A stretch of 19,644 bases of DNA from Aurantimonas sp036252795 (GTDB lineage Bacteria > Pseudomonadota > Alphaproteobacteria > Rhizobiales > Rhizobiaceae), in contig DASYHY010000276.1 of the NCBI GenBank assembly GCA_036252795.1, positions 1 to 19,644 on the forward strand, read 5' to 3'. Under the pieces are notes generated by a model. It was not told the DNA's origin. It did no database searches and saw nothing but the letters and a program-made list of their open reading frames with translations. Shown in pieces: positions 1 to 7,385 of this stretch; within the stretch, counting starts at the first letter, position 1; every line of letters begins with the position of its first letter. A program made the position numbers and the translations under genes.

Positions 1-1683
1 AAGAGCGGTCGCGAAAGGAGCTTCGACCGCGGCGGGCGCTTCTCCCCTGCCGGAAACCGTGCTTCCCGTCGCCGTCGGGAGCCATAGCTCCGCGCACGTC
101 CCCGTGCCGATGACGCTGGTCAGGCGCAGTTCCCCCTTGAGCTGGACGGCGAGGCCGTGGATCATCGAGAGGCCGAGCCCCGTGCCCTTGCCGACGCCTT
201 TGGTCGAGAAGAACGGCTCGGTGGCCTTCTTCAGCGTCTCCCCGCTCATGCCCTGCCCGGTATCGGTCACCGCCAGTCGGACATACTCCCCGGGAGCCAG
301 GTCGCCGTCGCCTCTGGCACGGTCGACCCGGATCGTCAGCTCGCCGCCGTTCGGCATCGCGTCGCGCGCGTTCACCGCCAGGTTCAGCACCGCCAGTTCC
401 AGCTGGTTGGCGTCGACCATCGCGAACAGGGGTTCGTCGGCGAGGTCGAGGCGCAGCACGATGCCGCTCCCGAGGGAGCGCTCGAGGAGCTCCGTCATCC
501 CGACCACGAGATCCGACAGGTCCCGCGGCTCGACCACGAGGTCCTGGCGCCGCGCGAAGGCAAGCAGCCGCTGCGTCAGAGCCGCGCCGCGCTGCGCGCC
601 CTTCAGCGCCCCGTCCATGAGACGGATCGCCCGGGTGTCCTCCGGCACGTGCTTGCGCAGGAGGCCGAGATTCCCGATGACCGCCATCAGGAGGTTGTTG
701 AAATCGTGGGCGATGCCCCCGGTGAGCTGCCCGATCGCCTCCATCTTCTGCGACTGGCGCAGCAGCGTCTCGGTGCGCTCGCGCTGCTCGACCTCCGCGA
801 CGACGGTGCGGTGGGCAGTCTCGAGTTCGGCGGTGCGCTCGCTGACCCGTGCTTCCAGCGTCTCGTTGAGGCGCTGCAGGCCTTCCTCGGCGGCCTTGCG
901 GTCGGTGATGTCGGCGGAGACGCCGACGAGCTGGACCTTCTGGCCGTGGCGGTCGAGCACGATACGACCGTTGACGGCCGCCCAGTGCACCGAGCCGTCA
1001 CGCCAGAGCGTACGGTGCTCGATCGCGTAGTCATGACCCGAGGTGATGCTCTGGTCGGCGGCCGACGTCATGCGGGACCGGTCGTCCGGATGAATCCTCT
1101 CCAGAAGGTCGCCGTAGACGAAATCTTCCTCGGGGCCGTAGCCGAAGATCGCCTTGCACGTCGCCGAAGCATCGAGGCGCATGCTCGACAGCTCGAGTTC
1201 CCACGATCCAAGGCTTCCCGCCAGCAGAGCCGTCCGCAGACGCTGCTCGGCTTCGTGGATTTCCTCGATACGGCTGCGGGTCTCGAGCTGGCGTTGCCGG
1301 CCCCGTGTAGCGGTTGCAGCCAGGCTGACGAACGTCGTCGGATGGAATGGCCGCTCCAGAAAGGAGACGTTGCGCAGCACCTGCGAAAGCCGCGCTGCGG
1401 CGGGGTTGCGCTCCGGATCGCTGCCTCGCTGCGTAAGGACGATGAACTGGAAGTCCGACCAGGAGGGCTGCGCGTCGAGGCGCGCCGACAGATCGCGAAG
1501 TTCGGAGGAACGCAGCGCTTCCTCGGTCACGATGGCAAAACATGCCCTGTCGTCGACCCGCTCCACGAGAGCGGGAAGATCGGTGCAGACCTGCGGCTCC
1601 ATACCGCCCTCGCGCAGCAGCGTGGCCGCGACCTCCGCGTCGCGTCCCCGTGGCGCCAGGATCAGGACGACCGGCTTGCTCAA
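1..1683 (-). CDS. PAS-domain sensor histidine kinase, partial (3' end outside window)
   Basis: An open frame of 561 codons runs leftward off the window without a stop. Residues 1-120 look like a receiver fold, but the usual acidic pocket and phospho-acceptor Asp are not recognisable (AIVTEEAL where an Asp would be expected). A PAS/PAC domain covers about 145-265, ending in the typical ADITDRKAAE, and a coiled coil covers about 265-310. The HisKA H-box is at 318-331 with H326 (GGIAHDFNN). The HATPase domain shows the N-box (N438), DTGQGM at 474-479, EPFFSTK at 489-495 and GTGLGL at 500-505. This is the family of sensor kinases that often carries a C-terminal receiver; the last 24 residues visible are linker-like, so a receiver may follow outside. 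The TTG start was chosen because it lies 1 nt after the kaiC-like stop and the frame cannot extend further into good sequence; the ribosome site is poor, and ATG at residue 28 is an alternative. It probably forms a signalling pair with the KaiC-like protein. Confidence 0.85.
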   Translation of the reverse strand, partial: MSKPVVLILAPRGRDAEVAATLLREGGMEPQVCTDLPALVERVDDRACFAIVTEEALRSSELRDLSARLDAQPSWSDFQFIVLTQRGSDPERNPAAARLSQVLRNVSFLERPFHPTTFVSLAATATRGRQRQLETRSRIEEIHEAEQRLRTALLAGSLGSWELELSSMRLDASATCKAIFGYGPEEDFVYGDLLERIHPDDRSRMTSAADQSITSGHDYAIEHRTLWRDGSVHWAAVNGRIVLDRHGQKVQLVGVSADITDRKAAEEGLQRLNETLEARVSERTAELETAHRTVVAEVEQRERTETLLRQSQKMEAIGQLTGGIAHDFNNLLMAVIGNLGLLRKHVPEDTRAIRLMDGALKGAQRGAALTQRLLAFARRQDLVVEPRDLSDLVVGMTELLERSLGSGIVLRLDLADEPLFAMVDANQLELAVLNLAVNARDAMPNGGELTIRVDRARGDGDLAPGEYVRLAVTDTGQGMSGETLKKATEPFFSTKGVGKGTGLGLSMIHGLAVQLKGELRLTSVIGTGTCAELWLPTATGSTVSGRGEAPAAVEAPFATAL

Positions 1684-1684
1684 C

Positions 1685-3196
1685 TCAGGCGCCGGTATCG
1701 GTCACCGGCTGCGGGGGCACCGGGTGCAGTTCTTCGACGAAGACCGGAACGCCGCGCAGGACGCCCTGGAAGTTCTTGATCGGCTCGCCGAGATTCAGGC
1801 CCATCTTGCCGATGCTGTATTCCCGGATCATGGCCTCGTGGGGCCCGGCCCGCTTCTTGATCACCGACACCGCCCGGCGAACGTTGCCGAGCGCCTCGAA
1901 ATAGCGCAGCAGGATCACCGTATCGGCGATGTAGGTGACGTCGACGGGCGACTTCATGTCGCCCACGAGGCCGTGCTGGGCGAGCGTCAGGAAGGTGGTG
2001 GCGCCCTGGCGGTTGAGATACTGCAGGAGCTCGTGAACATGCAGGACCAGGGCATCCTCGTCCGGCATCGCCGCGTTGTAGCCGTTGAGGCTGTCGATGA
2101 TGACGGTCTTCGCCTGCGCCTCGTCCACGCTCTTGCGAACGCGGTGGGCAAACTCGCCGGGCGACAGTTCGGCCGCGTCCACCTGCTCCACGTGGAGCAT
2201 CCCGGCCTTCCTCATGCCCTGCAGATCGAAGCCGAGTTCCTTCGTGCGGTCGAAAAGCAGCCCCAGTTCCTCGTCGAACACGAACAAAGCGGCCCTCTCG
2301 CCGCGCGCCATCGCGGCGGCGGCGAACTGGAGGGCGAATATGCTCTTGCCGGTGCCCGCCGGGCCGAGGATCAACGCGCTCGACCCCTGCTCGATGCCGC
2401 CCCCGAGGAGCGCATCGAGCTCAGCCATATCGCTGGTCATCCGCGTTCGCGCAAAGCCCGTCCTGTGCTCGGCCGCCACGAGGCGGGGATACACCTCGAC
2501 GCCCCGCCCCTCGCGGATGGTGAAGTCATGGTAGCCGCCGCGAAATGACTGCCCGCGATATTTCATCACCCGCAGCCGCCGTCTCTCCGCTCCATAGGCG
2601 GGGGCGAGTTCTTCCAGCTTCACGACGCCGTGGGCGATACTGTGGACCGTCCGGTCCGTCGCTTCCGAGGTGAGGTCGTCGAGGAGCAGCACCGTCGCGC
2701 CGTGACGCGCGAAATAGTGCTTCAGCGACAGGATCTGGCGGCGATAGCGCAGCGAGCTCTGGGCGAGGAGGCGGATCTCCGAGAGGCTGTCGAGGACGAC
2801 CCGGGCGGGCTTCACCCGCTCGAAGGCATCGAAGATCGCCTTGACGGCTTCCCCGAGTTCAAGGTCGGACGCGTAGAGCAGGCTCTGCTCGCGGTCGACA
2901 TCGAGCAGCGCCTCCGGCGGGACAAGCTCGAAGACCTCGATGTTCTCGCCGATCGTCCAGCCGTGCGATGCCGCGCCCTGCCGCAACTCCTTCTCGGTTT
3001 CCGACAGGGTGATGTAGAGACCCCTGTCACCGTCCTGCGCCCCCGCAAGCAGGAAGCGGAGCGCGACCGTCGTCTTGCCGGTGCCGGGATTGCCTTCCAG
3101 CAGGAAGACGTGTCCCCGCGAGAGACCACCCGAGAGGATGTCGTCGAGGCCGGAGACCCCGGTCCGCGCCATTGCCCGCGCCGCGTCAGCGTCCAT
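1685..3196 (-). CDS. kaiC: KaiC-like double RecA-fold ATPase
   Basis: The 503-residue protein has two RecA/KaiC domains, close to the usual KaiC length (about 520). The first P-loop is GNPGTGKT at 35-42 and the second GPAGTGKS at 278-285. The acidic pairs after each P-loop are S65-E66 in the first domain (one of the two usual Glu replaced) and D308-E309 in the second. In cyanobacterial KaiC the autophosphorylated pair Ser-Thr sits just before the I-T-D-T motif; the matching segment here is VTYIADTV, so the pair appears to be T421-Y422. The ATG is preceded by a weak GGGGG site. It is the first gene of a two-gene unit with the downstream histidine kinase. No kaiB or kaiA is visible in the window. 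KaiC homologues outside cyanobacteria are thought to act in timing or stress signalling, often with a histidine kinase; its exact role here is unknown. Confidence 0.92.
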   Translation of the reverse strand: MDADAARAMARTGVSGLDDILSGGLSRGHVFLLEGNPGTGKTTVALRFLLAGAQDGDRGLYITLSETEKELRQGAASHGWTIGENIEVFELVPPEALLDVDREQSLLYASDLELGEAVKAIFDAFERVKPARVVLDSLSEIRLLAQSSLRYRRQILSLKHYFARHGATVLLLDDLTSEATDRTVHSIAHGVVKLEELAPAYGAERRRLRVMKYRGQSFRGGYHDFTIREGRGVEVYPRLVAAEHRTGFARTRMTSDMAELDALLGGGIEQGSSALILGPAGTGKSIFALQFAAAAMARGERAALFVFDEELGLLFDRTKELGFDLQGMRKAGMLHVEQVDAAELSPGEFAHRVRKSVDEAQAKTVIIDSLNGYNAAMPDEDALVLHVHELLQYLNRQGATTFLTLAQHGLVGDMKSPVDVTYIADTVILLRYFEALGNVRRAVSVIKKRAGPHEAMIREYSIGKMGLNLGEPIKNFQGVLRGVPVFVEELHPVPPQPVTDTGA

Positions 3197-3315
3197 GCGA
3201 GCCCCCGATCATCGACCGCATATTTCCTGGAAGCTCCTCGACCGGAAACCGTACGGGCGAATCCCCCGTCTCCTCCAGTTGCACCGGGTCGTGCTCCGCC
3301 CGGCCATTCTGCCAA

Positions 3316-3356
3316 AAGGCGTGATCACGCCTTCCTCGTGCGCGGGGCGCGCGAGG
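3316..3356 (-). terminator. Tandem hairpins with T4 tract; possible terminator or operator palindrome
   Basis: Positions 3316-3333 are an 18-bp perfect palindrome, AAGGCGTGATCACGCCTT. Directly beside it, 3334-3356 can fold into a CCTCG..CGCG / CGCG-CGAGG hairpin with a small bulge. Read on the minus strand, the second structure is followed by the palindrome and then TTTT, like an intrinsic terminator (7-bp stem, GATC loop). It is about 300 nt past the operon end and 120 nt before the kaiC-like start, so it could insulate the two units. A perfect palindrome with no spacer could equally be a dimeric regulator site. Confidence 0.4.
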
Positions 3357-3575
3357 GCGTGGTCCACAACCATGGGATGAAGTTGCGACTGACGATCGCA
3401 AGCAAGACGATGGATGACGACTCAAGCGTGTTCCCCGGGTGCGCAGCCGGTCGCTTAGGTCCGGTGAGATCCGCAGCGCCCCGCGAATCTGACTAATGCG
3501 ATGCGGGACCGTTGGCAAATGTCCGGGGGACCGGACGAGCCTGCTTTCCGGGGGTCTGGCGATCGATCCGATCGA

Positions 3576-3643
3576 CCGGAGCAGGAAGCCGCTCCGGCAA
3601 AGGGGGGCGAGACGCGGGCAGCGGTGGGGCTACCACCGCCGCC
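3576..3643 (-). terminator. Hairpins just after the operon end
   Basis: Starting 17 nt after the aldo-keto reductase stop, 3617-3627 (GGCAGCGGTGG) pairs with 3633-3643 (CCACCGCCGCC) through 11 pairs including one wobble, with a 5-nt loop. A second hairpin pairs CCGGAGC (3576-3582) with GCTCCGG (3591-3597). Neither is followed by a clear T tract on the minus strand. They are placed where a transcript end or a 3' stabilising structure would be expected, but Rho-independent termination is not proven. Confidence 0.4.
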
Positions 3644-3660
3644 GTTGAATCGTTGGTCGT

Positions 3661-4722
3661 CTACACGAGTCCGAGATCGCGATAGCTGTCGTGCAGCGCG
3701 CGGTCGGCTTCGCAGAACCGGTCGGACGCGAAGTTGTGCTGGTGCCAGTAGGGGTAGATGTAAGGCGGACGGCTGACCTCGTTGAGCCGTTCGAGCTCCC
3801 CTGCCGAGAGCTTGAGTTCGGCAGCGGCGATGTTCTGGCGGAACTGTTCCTCGTTGAGCCCGCCGACGACCAGCGTCGAGACGGCGGGGCGGGACAGGGT
3901 CCAGGCGAGCGCCACCTGGGCCGGGCTCACCTCGCGGGCCGCGGCGATCTCGACGACGCGATCGACGATCCGCCACAGCCGTTCCTGGTCGCGGATCGGC
4001 GGCTCGCTCCAGCCGGCCGCCTGGCGCGAATCCGCCGGAGCGCGGTCGCGCCGGAAGGCGCCCGACAACAGACCTGCCGCGAGCGGCGACCAGACCATCA
4101 CGCCGACGCCCTGGTCGACCGCGATCGGCAGGAGCTCGTATTCGGCCTCGCGCGCCTCCAGCGTGTAGTGGATCTGCTGGGCCACGAAGCGCGGCAGCTT
4201 CTCCCGCTCGGCGATGCCCAGCGCCTTCATCACGTGCCAGCCGGAATAGTTCGAGCAGCCGGCATAGCGGATCTTGCCCTGGCGCTGCAGCGTGTCGAGG
4301 GCGGACAGCGTCTCCTCGAGCGGCGTCAGCCCGTCCCATTCGTGCATCAGGTAGATGTCGATCCGGTCCGTGCGCAGCCGCTTCAGGCTGCGCTCGCATT
4401 CGCGGATGATGTGGTAGCGGGACGCTCCCTCGTCGTTCGGCCCTGGACCGATCCGCATCCGCGCCTTGCACGAGATCAGGACCTCGTCGCGCCGCCCTTC
4501 GAGCACCTCGCCCAGGATCTCCTCGGAACGGCCGAGCGAATACATGTTGGCCGTGTCGAAGAGGTTCACGCCCCCTTCGATGCAGACGTCGGCGAGGTGC
4601 CGCGCCTCGCGGACGCCCTGGGCGGCGACCTTCGCGAAGGGCCCCTCGCCGCCGAACGAGAACGTCCCCATCGCGATCGACGAGACCTTCAGGCCGGAAC
4701 GGCCGAGCGTCCTGTATTCCAT
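3661..4722 (-). CDS. Aldo/keto reductase
   Basis: The 353-residue protein is a typical NAD(P)H-dependent (beta/alpha)8 aldo/keto reductase, usual length for the family. The catalytic tetrad is D56, Y61, K86 and H127 (FDTANMYSLG, SCKAR, YLMHEW). The N-terminal MEYRTLGRSGLKVS is the classic start of this family, and ATG 4722 has AGGGA 7-8 nt upstream; an open frame continues far upstream but is out of keeping with the family. It is the last gene of the operon, 14 nt after the DhaL stop. In this setting it likely oxidises or reduces a sugar, polyol or sugar-derived aldehyde; the substrate cannot be read from the sequence. Confidence 0.93.
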   Translation of the reverse strand: MEYRTLGRSGLKVSSIAMGTFSFGGEGPFAKVAAQGVREARHLADVCIEGGVNLFDTANMYSLGRSEEILGEVLEGRRDEVLISCKARMRIGPGPNDEGASRYHIIRECERSLKRLRTDRIDIYLMHEWDGLTPLEETLSALDTLQRQGKIRYAGCSNYSGWHVMKALGIAEREKLPRFVAQQIHYTLEAREAEYELLPIAVDQGVGVMVWSPLAAGLLSGAFRRDRAPADSRQAAGWSEPPIRDQERLWRIVDRVVEIAAAREVSPAQVALAWTLSRPAVSTLVVGGLNEEQFRQNIAAAELKLSAGELERLNEVSRPPYIYPYWHQHNFASDRFCEADRALHDSYRDLGLV

Positions 4723-4736
4723 GTCGCTTTCCCTAC

Positions 4737-5351
4737 CTACTCGGGCTTGCCGGCCAGCGCCTCGACGATCCGCAGGAAGGCGAGCTGCCCGGGGTCGTCG
4801 AGCGCGGCGCTTTTCTCGGCGAACATGCGGGCGCGGCCGAGCTTGCAGGGCTGCCCCTTGAAGGCTTCCAGCGTCGCCCGTGCCGCATCGGCGGCGCGTG
4901 CCGCCATGTCCTGCGGCGCGACGCCTTCCAGCGCTGCCGCGGTGCGGTCGAGACTGTCGAGGACCGTCTTGGCGCCCAGCTCGCCCTTGCCGCGCGCCAT
5001 CATCGCGTCCCTGGCCGCGGCGAGCAGCGCCGGAAGCTCCGCTGCGGGAACTTCCGTCCGGCCCTTGGTCGCCTTGGCACCGGCCATGAAGCCGGTCGCC
5101 ACCAGCGTGCCGTAGGAGGACGAGGAGACACGCTGGAAGGCCTTGGCGCATTCCATCAAGGCAAGCCCGACATCGTCGGGCAGATCGGCGGAGGCTGCCT
5201 CGCGAAACCCCTTCGAGACGGTGATGCCGAGATCGCCGTCGCCCAGCTGACCGTCCGCCGCGTTGAGTTCGGCCGAAGCGGCTTCCGCGCCGGCCGCCAC
5301 CTCGCCGAGCGCCGCAGCGATGGCTGCCCTGTCGATCGTATCGCTGCCCAT
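4737..5351 (-). CDS. dhaL: DhaL-type nucleotide-binding kinase subunit (dihydroxyacetone/erythrulose kinase family)
   Basis: The 204-residue protein matches the DhaL domain, which binds the adenine nucleotide through Mg. The metal-binding signature is at 30-41, LNAADGQLGDGD, with D33, D38 and D40. SSSSYGTL at 77-84 fills the place of the family's serine/glycine phosphate loop, and GRARMFAEKS near 172-181 is the conserved C-terminal motif. It starts 3 nt after the DhaK stop, so the two subunits are surely made together. No DhaM (PTS phosphodonor) gene is in the window, so the pair may use ATP directly, as other split DhaK-family ketose kinases do; that is inference. The substrate could be dihydroxyacetone, erythrulose or a related ketose. 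Confidence 0.92.
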   Translation of the reverse strand: MGSDTIDRAAIAAALGEVAAGAEAASAELNAADGQLGDGDLGITVSKGFREAASADLPDDVGLALMECAKAFQRVSSSSYGTLVATGFMAGAKATKGRTEVPAAELPALLAAARDAMMARGKGELGAKTVLDSLDRTAAALEGVAPQDMAARAADAARATLEAFKGQPCKLGRARMFAEKSAALDDPGQLAFLRIVEALAGKPE

Positions 5352-5354
5352 CGT

Positions 5355-6353
5355 TCAGCCCACGCGCCAGTAGGCGCAGGCCGCCCGCGCCTTCAGGTAG
5401 GTCTCCAGCTCGTCATCGAGCGCGATCATGGTGATGGTCGCGCCGGTCATCTCCATCGAGGTGGCGTAGCGGCCGACCAGCGGCATGACGATCTCGACAC
5501 CGGCCTCGTCGAAGCGCTGCCGGACGCGTCGATACATGATGTAGAGTTCCTCGAGCGGCGTCGCGCCCAACGAGTTCACCAGCACCGACACGCGGTCGCC
5601 GCGGGCGACGGGACGATCCGCCAGGATGCGGTCGATCATCTCGTCGGTGATCGCGTCGGCGGGCTTCAGCTGGTCGCGCCAGATGCCGGGCTCGCCATGG
5701 ATGCCCATGCCCATCTCCATCTCGCCCTCGCCGATGTCGAAATTCGCCTTGCCGGCCTGCGGCACGATGCAGGGCGACAGCGCCATCCCGATCGAACGGC
5801 TGGCATCGGCCGCCTTCTGGGCGATCCGGGTGACCTCGTCGAGATCGGCCATGGTGTCGGCCGCCGCGCCCGCTATCTTGAAGGCGTAGATCATGCCGGC
5901 GACGCCGCGGCGCTTCTCGGCCTCTTCCTTCGGCGCCGAGACGACGTCGTCGGCGAGCACCACCGTCGTGGTGCGGATGTCGTCCTCCATGTCGACCATC
6001 TCGCCGGCCATGTCGAAGTTCATGACGTCGCCGCCGTAATTGCCGTAGAGGCGCAGCACGCCGGCGCCGCCATTCGCCCGGCGGATGGCGCCGGCCATCT
6101 GCTCCGCCGACGGGCTGGCGAAGACGTCGCCGATGGCGCAGGCGTCGAGGAAGCCGGGGCCGACATAGCCGGTGAAGACCGGCAGATGCCCAGAGCCGCC
6201 GCCGGTCACGATGCCGACCTTGCCGGCGACCGCACCACCGGCGCGAGCGATGACCCGGCGCTCGAGCTGGGCGTAGAATTCCGGATGCGCGGCAGTGAAG
6301 CCCTCCAGCATCTCGTCGACATAATGGCCCGGGTCGTTCAGGATCTTCTTCAC
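5355..6353 (-). CDS. dhaK: DhaK-type substrate-binding kinase subunit
   Basis: The 332-residue protein is a full-length DhaK subunit, which holds the ketose as a covalent hemiaminal on a histidine. GGGSGH at 51-56 and GNYGGDVMNF at 104-113 are the family signatures; H219 in MGMGIHGEPG is the covalent substrate-binding histidine. The start is GTG at 6353 with GGGAG about 8 nt upstream; an ATG a few bases before it is out of frame and closes after three codons. It follows the permease by 18 nt and precedes dhaL by 3 nt. Relatives act on dihydroxyacetone or on C4 ketoses such as erythrulose; the operon context (sugar importer, second kinase) makes a C4-C5 sugar pathway plausible but not proven. 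Confidence 0.94.
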   Translation of the reverse strand: MKKILNDPGHYVDEMLEGFTAAHPEFYAQLERRVIARAGGAVAGKVGIVTGGGSGHLPVFTGYVGPGFLDACAIGDVFASPSAEQMAGAIRRANGGAGVLRLYGNYGGDVMNFDMAGEMVDMEDDIRTTTVVLADDVVSAPKEEAEKRRGVAGMIYAFKIAGAAADTMADLDEVTRIAQKAADASRSIGMALSPCIVPQAGKANFDIGEGEMEMGMGIHGEPGIWRDQLKPADAITDEMIDRILADRPVARGDRVSVLVNSLGATPLEELYIMYRRVRQRFDEAGVEIVMPLVGRYATSMEMTGATITMIALDDELETYLKARAACAYWRVG

Positions 6354-6371
6354 GCGTTCATCTCCCAGTGT

Positions 6372-7385
6372 TCAGACGGCAGCGCGCGCCAGGCGCTCGC
6401 GCCGCACGCGATAGCGGTCGGTCAGGATAGGCAGGCCGGTGCCGACGATGATCAGCAGGCCGACGACCACCTTCTGCCAGTAGGACGGCACGCCGGCGCT
6501 GAGCAACGACGTGTTGATCATGGTGATGACCAGCGCGCCGAGCAGGGCGCCGGTCACCGTACCGTGGCCGCCGGCAATGCGCGCGCCGCCGAGGACGACG
6601 GCGGCAATGACGTTCAGCTCGGTGCCGACGAGGTCGAACGGATTGGCCATCCGCGACAGGGTCATGTGCGTCATGCCCGCCAGGCCGGCTATCGCGCCGG
6701 CGATGACGTAGATCCAGATCTTCACCCGCGCCACGTCGATGCCGATGCGCCGGGCGCCCTCCTCCGACCCGCCGATGGCGTAGATCTTCCGCCCGAACAG
6801 CGTGAAGTTCATGAGGATGGCGACGAAGATGGTGACCCCCACCAGCACGACGAAGGAGAGCGGCAGCGAGACGAGCTGACCGACGGCGTTCTCCATCCGC
6901 ACGATCATCGTGCGCGCGAAGCTGATGACGTTGCGCGGCACGCCGGTCAGGTAGGTCGTCCCGACGAAGGTCAGCAGCGCACCGCGGAACAGGCTCAGCG
7001 TGCCGAGGGTGACGATCAGTGTCGGCAGCCCGAGACCGCCGATGAGCAGGCCGTTGATCAGGCCGAGGGCGGCGCCGATCAGCGCGCTCGCCAGGAACAG
7101 GCCGACGATCGGCACGTCGACGTCGATGCCGAGCACCAGCGTCATCGTCGTATACATCGCGAAGGCGCCGATCGCCGTGAAGGACACGTCGATGCCGCCC
7201 GAGGCGAGCACCATCATCACGCCGAGCGCGAAGATGCCGGTCACCAGCGAGTTGCGCAGGAGATCGACAAGGGTCGCGACGGACAGGAAGCCGGGATTGG
7301 TCATGCCGATCGCGAGCGCGAAGACCAGCGCCATCAGGAGTACGACGCCCTGGGCAGAGCCGAGAATCTTGGACAGTCCGTGCAT
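6372..7385 (-). CDS. CUT2-family sugar ABC transporter permease 1
   Basis: The 337-residue protein is mostly membrane helices (about 8-10) and matches the RbsC/LsrC/RhaP permease family. ASGGIDVSF at 61-69 is the family's early signature, and EEGARRIGIDVARVK in the cytoplasmic loop is the usual contact region for the ATPase. The stop of the ATPase gene and this ATG share one base (TGATG), showing translational coupling, with GGAGG about 11 nt upstream; a longer open frame upstream lies inside the ATPase gene and is not used. It probably pairs with the second permease at 12575-13561 as a heterodimer. Confidence 0.93.
   Translation of the reverse strand: MHGLSKILGSAQGVVLLMALVFALAIGMTNPGFLSVATLVDLLRNSLVTGIFALGVMMVLASGGIDVSFTAIGAFAMYTTMTLVLGIDVDVPIVGLFLASALIGAALGLINGLLIGGLGLPTLIVTLGTLSLFRGALLTFVGTTYLTGVPRNVISFARTMIVRMENAVGQLVSLPLSFVVLVGVTIFVAILMNFTLFGRKIYAIGGSEEGARRIGIDVARVKIWIYVIAGAIAGLAGMTHMTLSRMANPFDLVGTELNVIAAVVLGGARIAGGHGTVTGALLGALVITMINTSLLSAGVPSYWQKVVVGLLIIVGTGLPILTDRYRVRRERLARAAV

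Larger units (their letters stand above)
3197..3660. other. Non-coding gap between the sugar operon and the kaiC-like unit
   Basis: This 464-nt gap separates the aldo-keto reductase stop from the kaiC-like start, both on the minus strand. I see no convincing gene: the open frames have no family resemblance and no ribosome site. It contains several hairpin-forming sequences, given as separate entries (3617-3643, 3576-3597, 3316-3356). The kaiC promoter must lie here, probably between 3197 and 3315, but I could not find a convincing -35/-10 pair. Confidence 0.6.

Noticed and set aside
157..2548. Long plus-strand open frames opposite the histidine kinase and KaiC-like genes
   Set aside because: Low-complexity products with no motif; the minus-strand frames carry full kinase and KaiC signatures.
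3429..3433. GGAAC (minus strand) as a -35 of a general stress (EcfG) promoter for the kaiC-like gene
   Set aside because: The nearest CGT-like -10 is 20 nt away and reads CGTC, not the expected CGTT at 16-17 nt.
3501..3776. Small plus-strand open frame in the gap before the aldo-keto reductase gene
   Set aside because: No ribosome site, no recognisable motif, and it runs into the antisense of the reductase.
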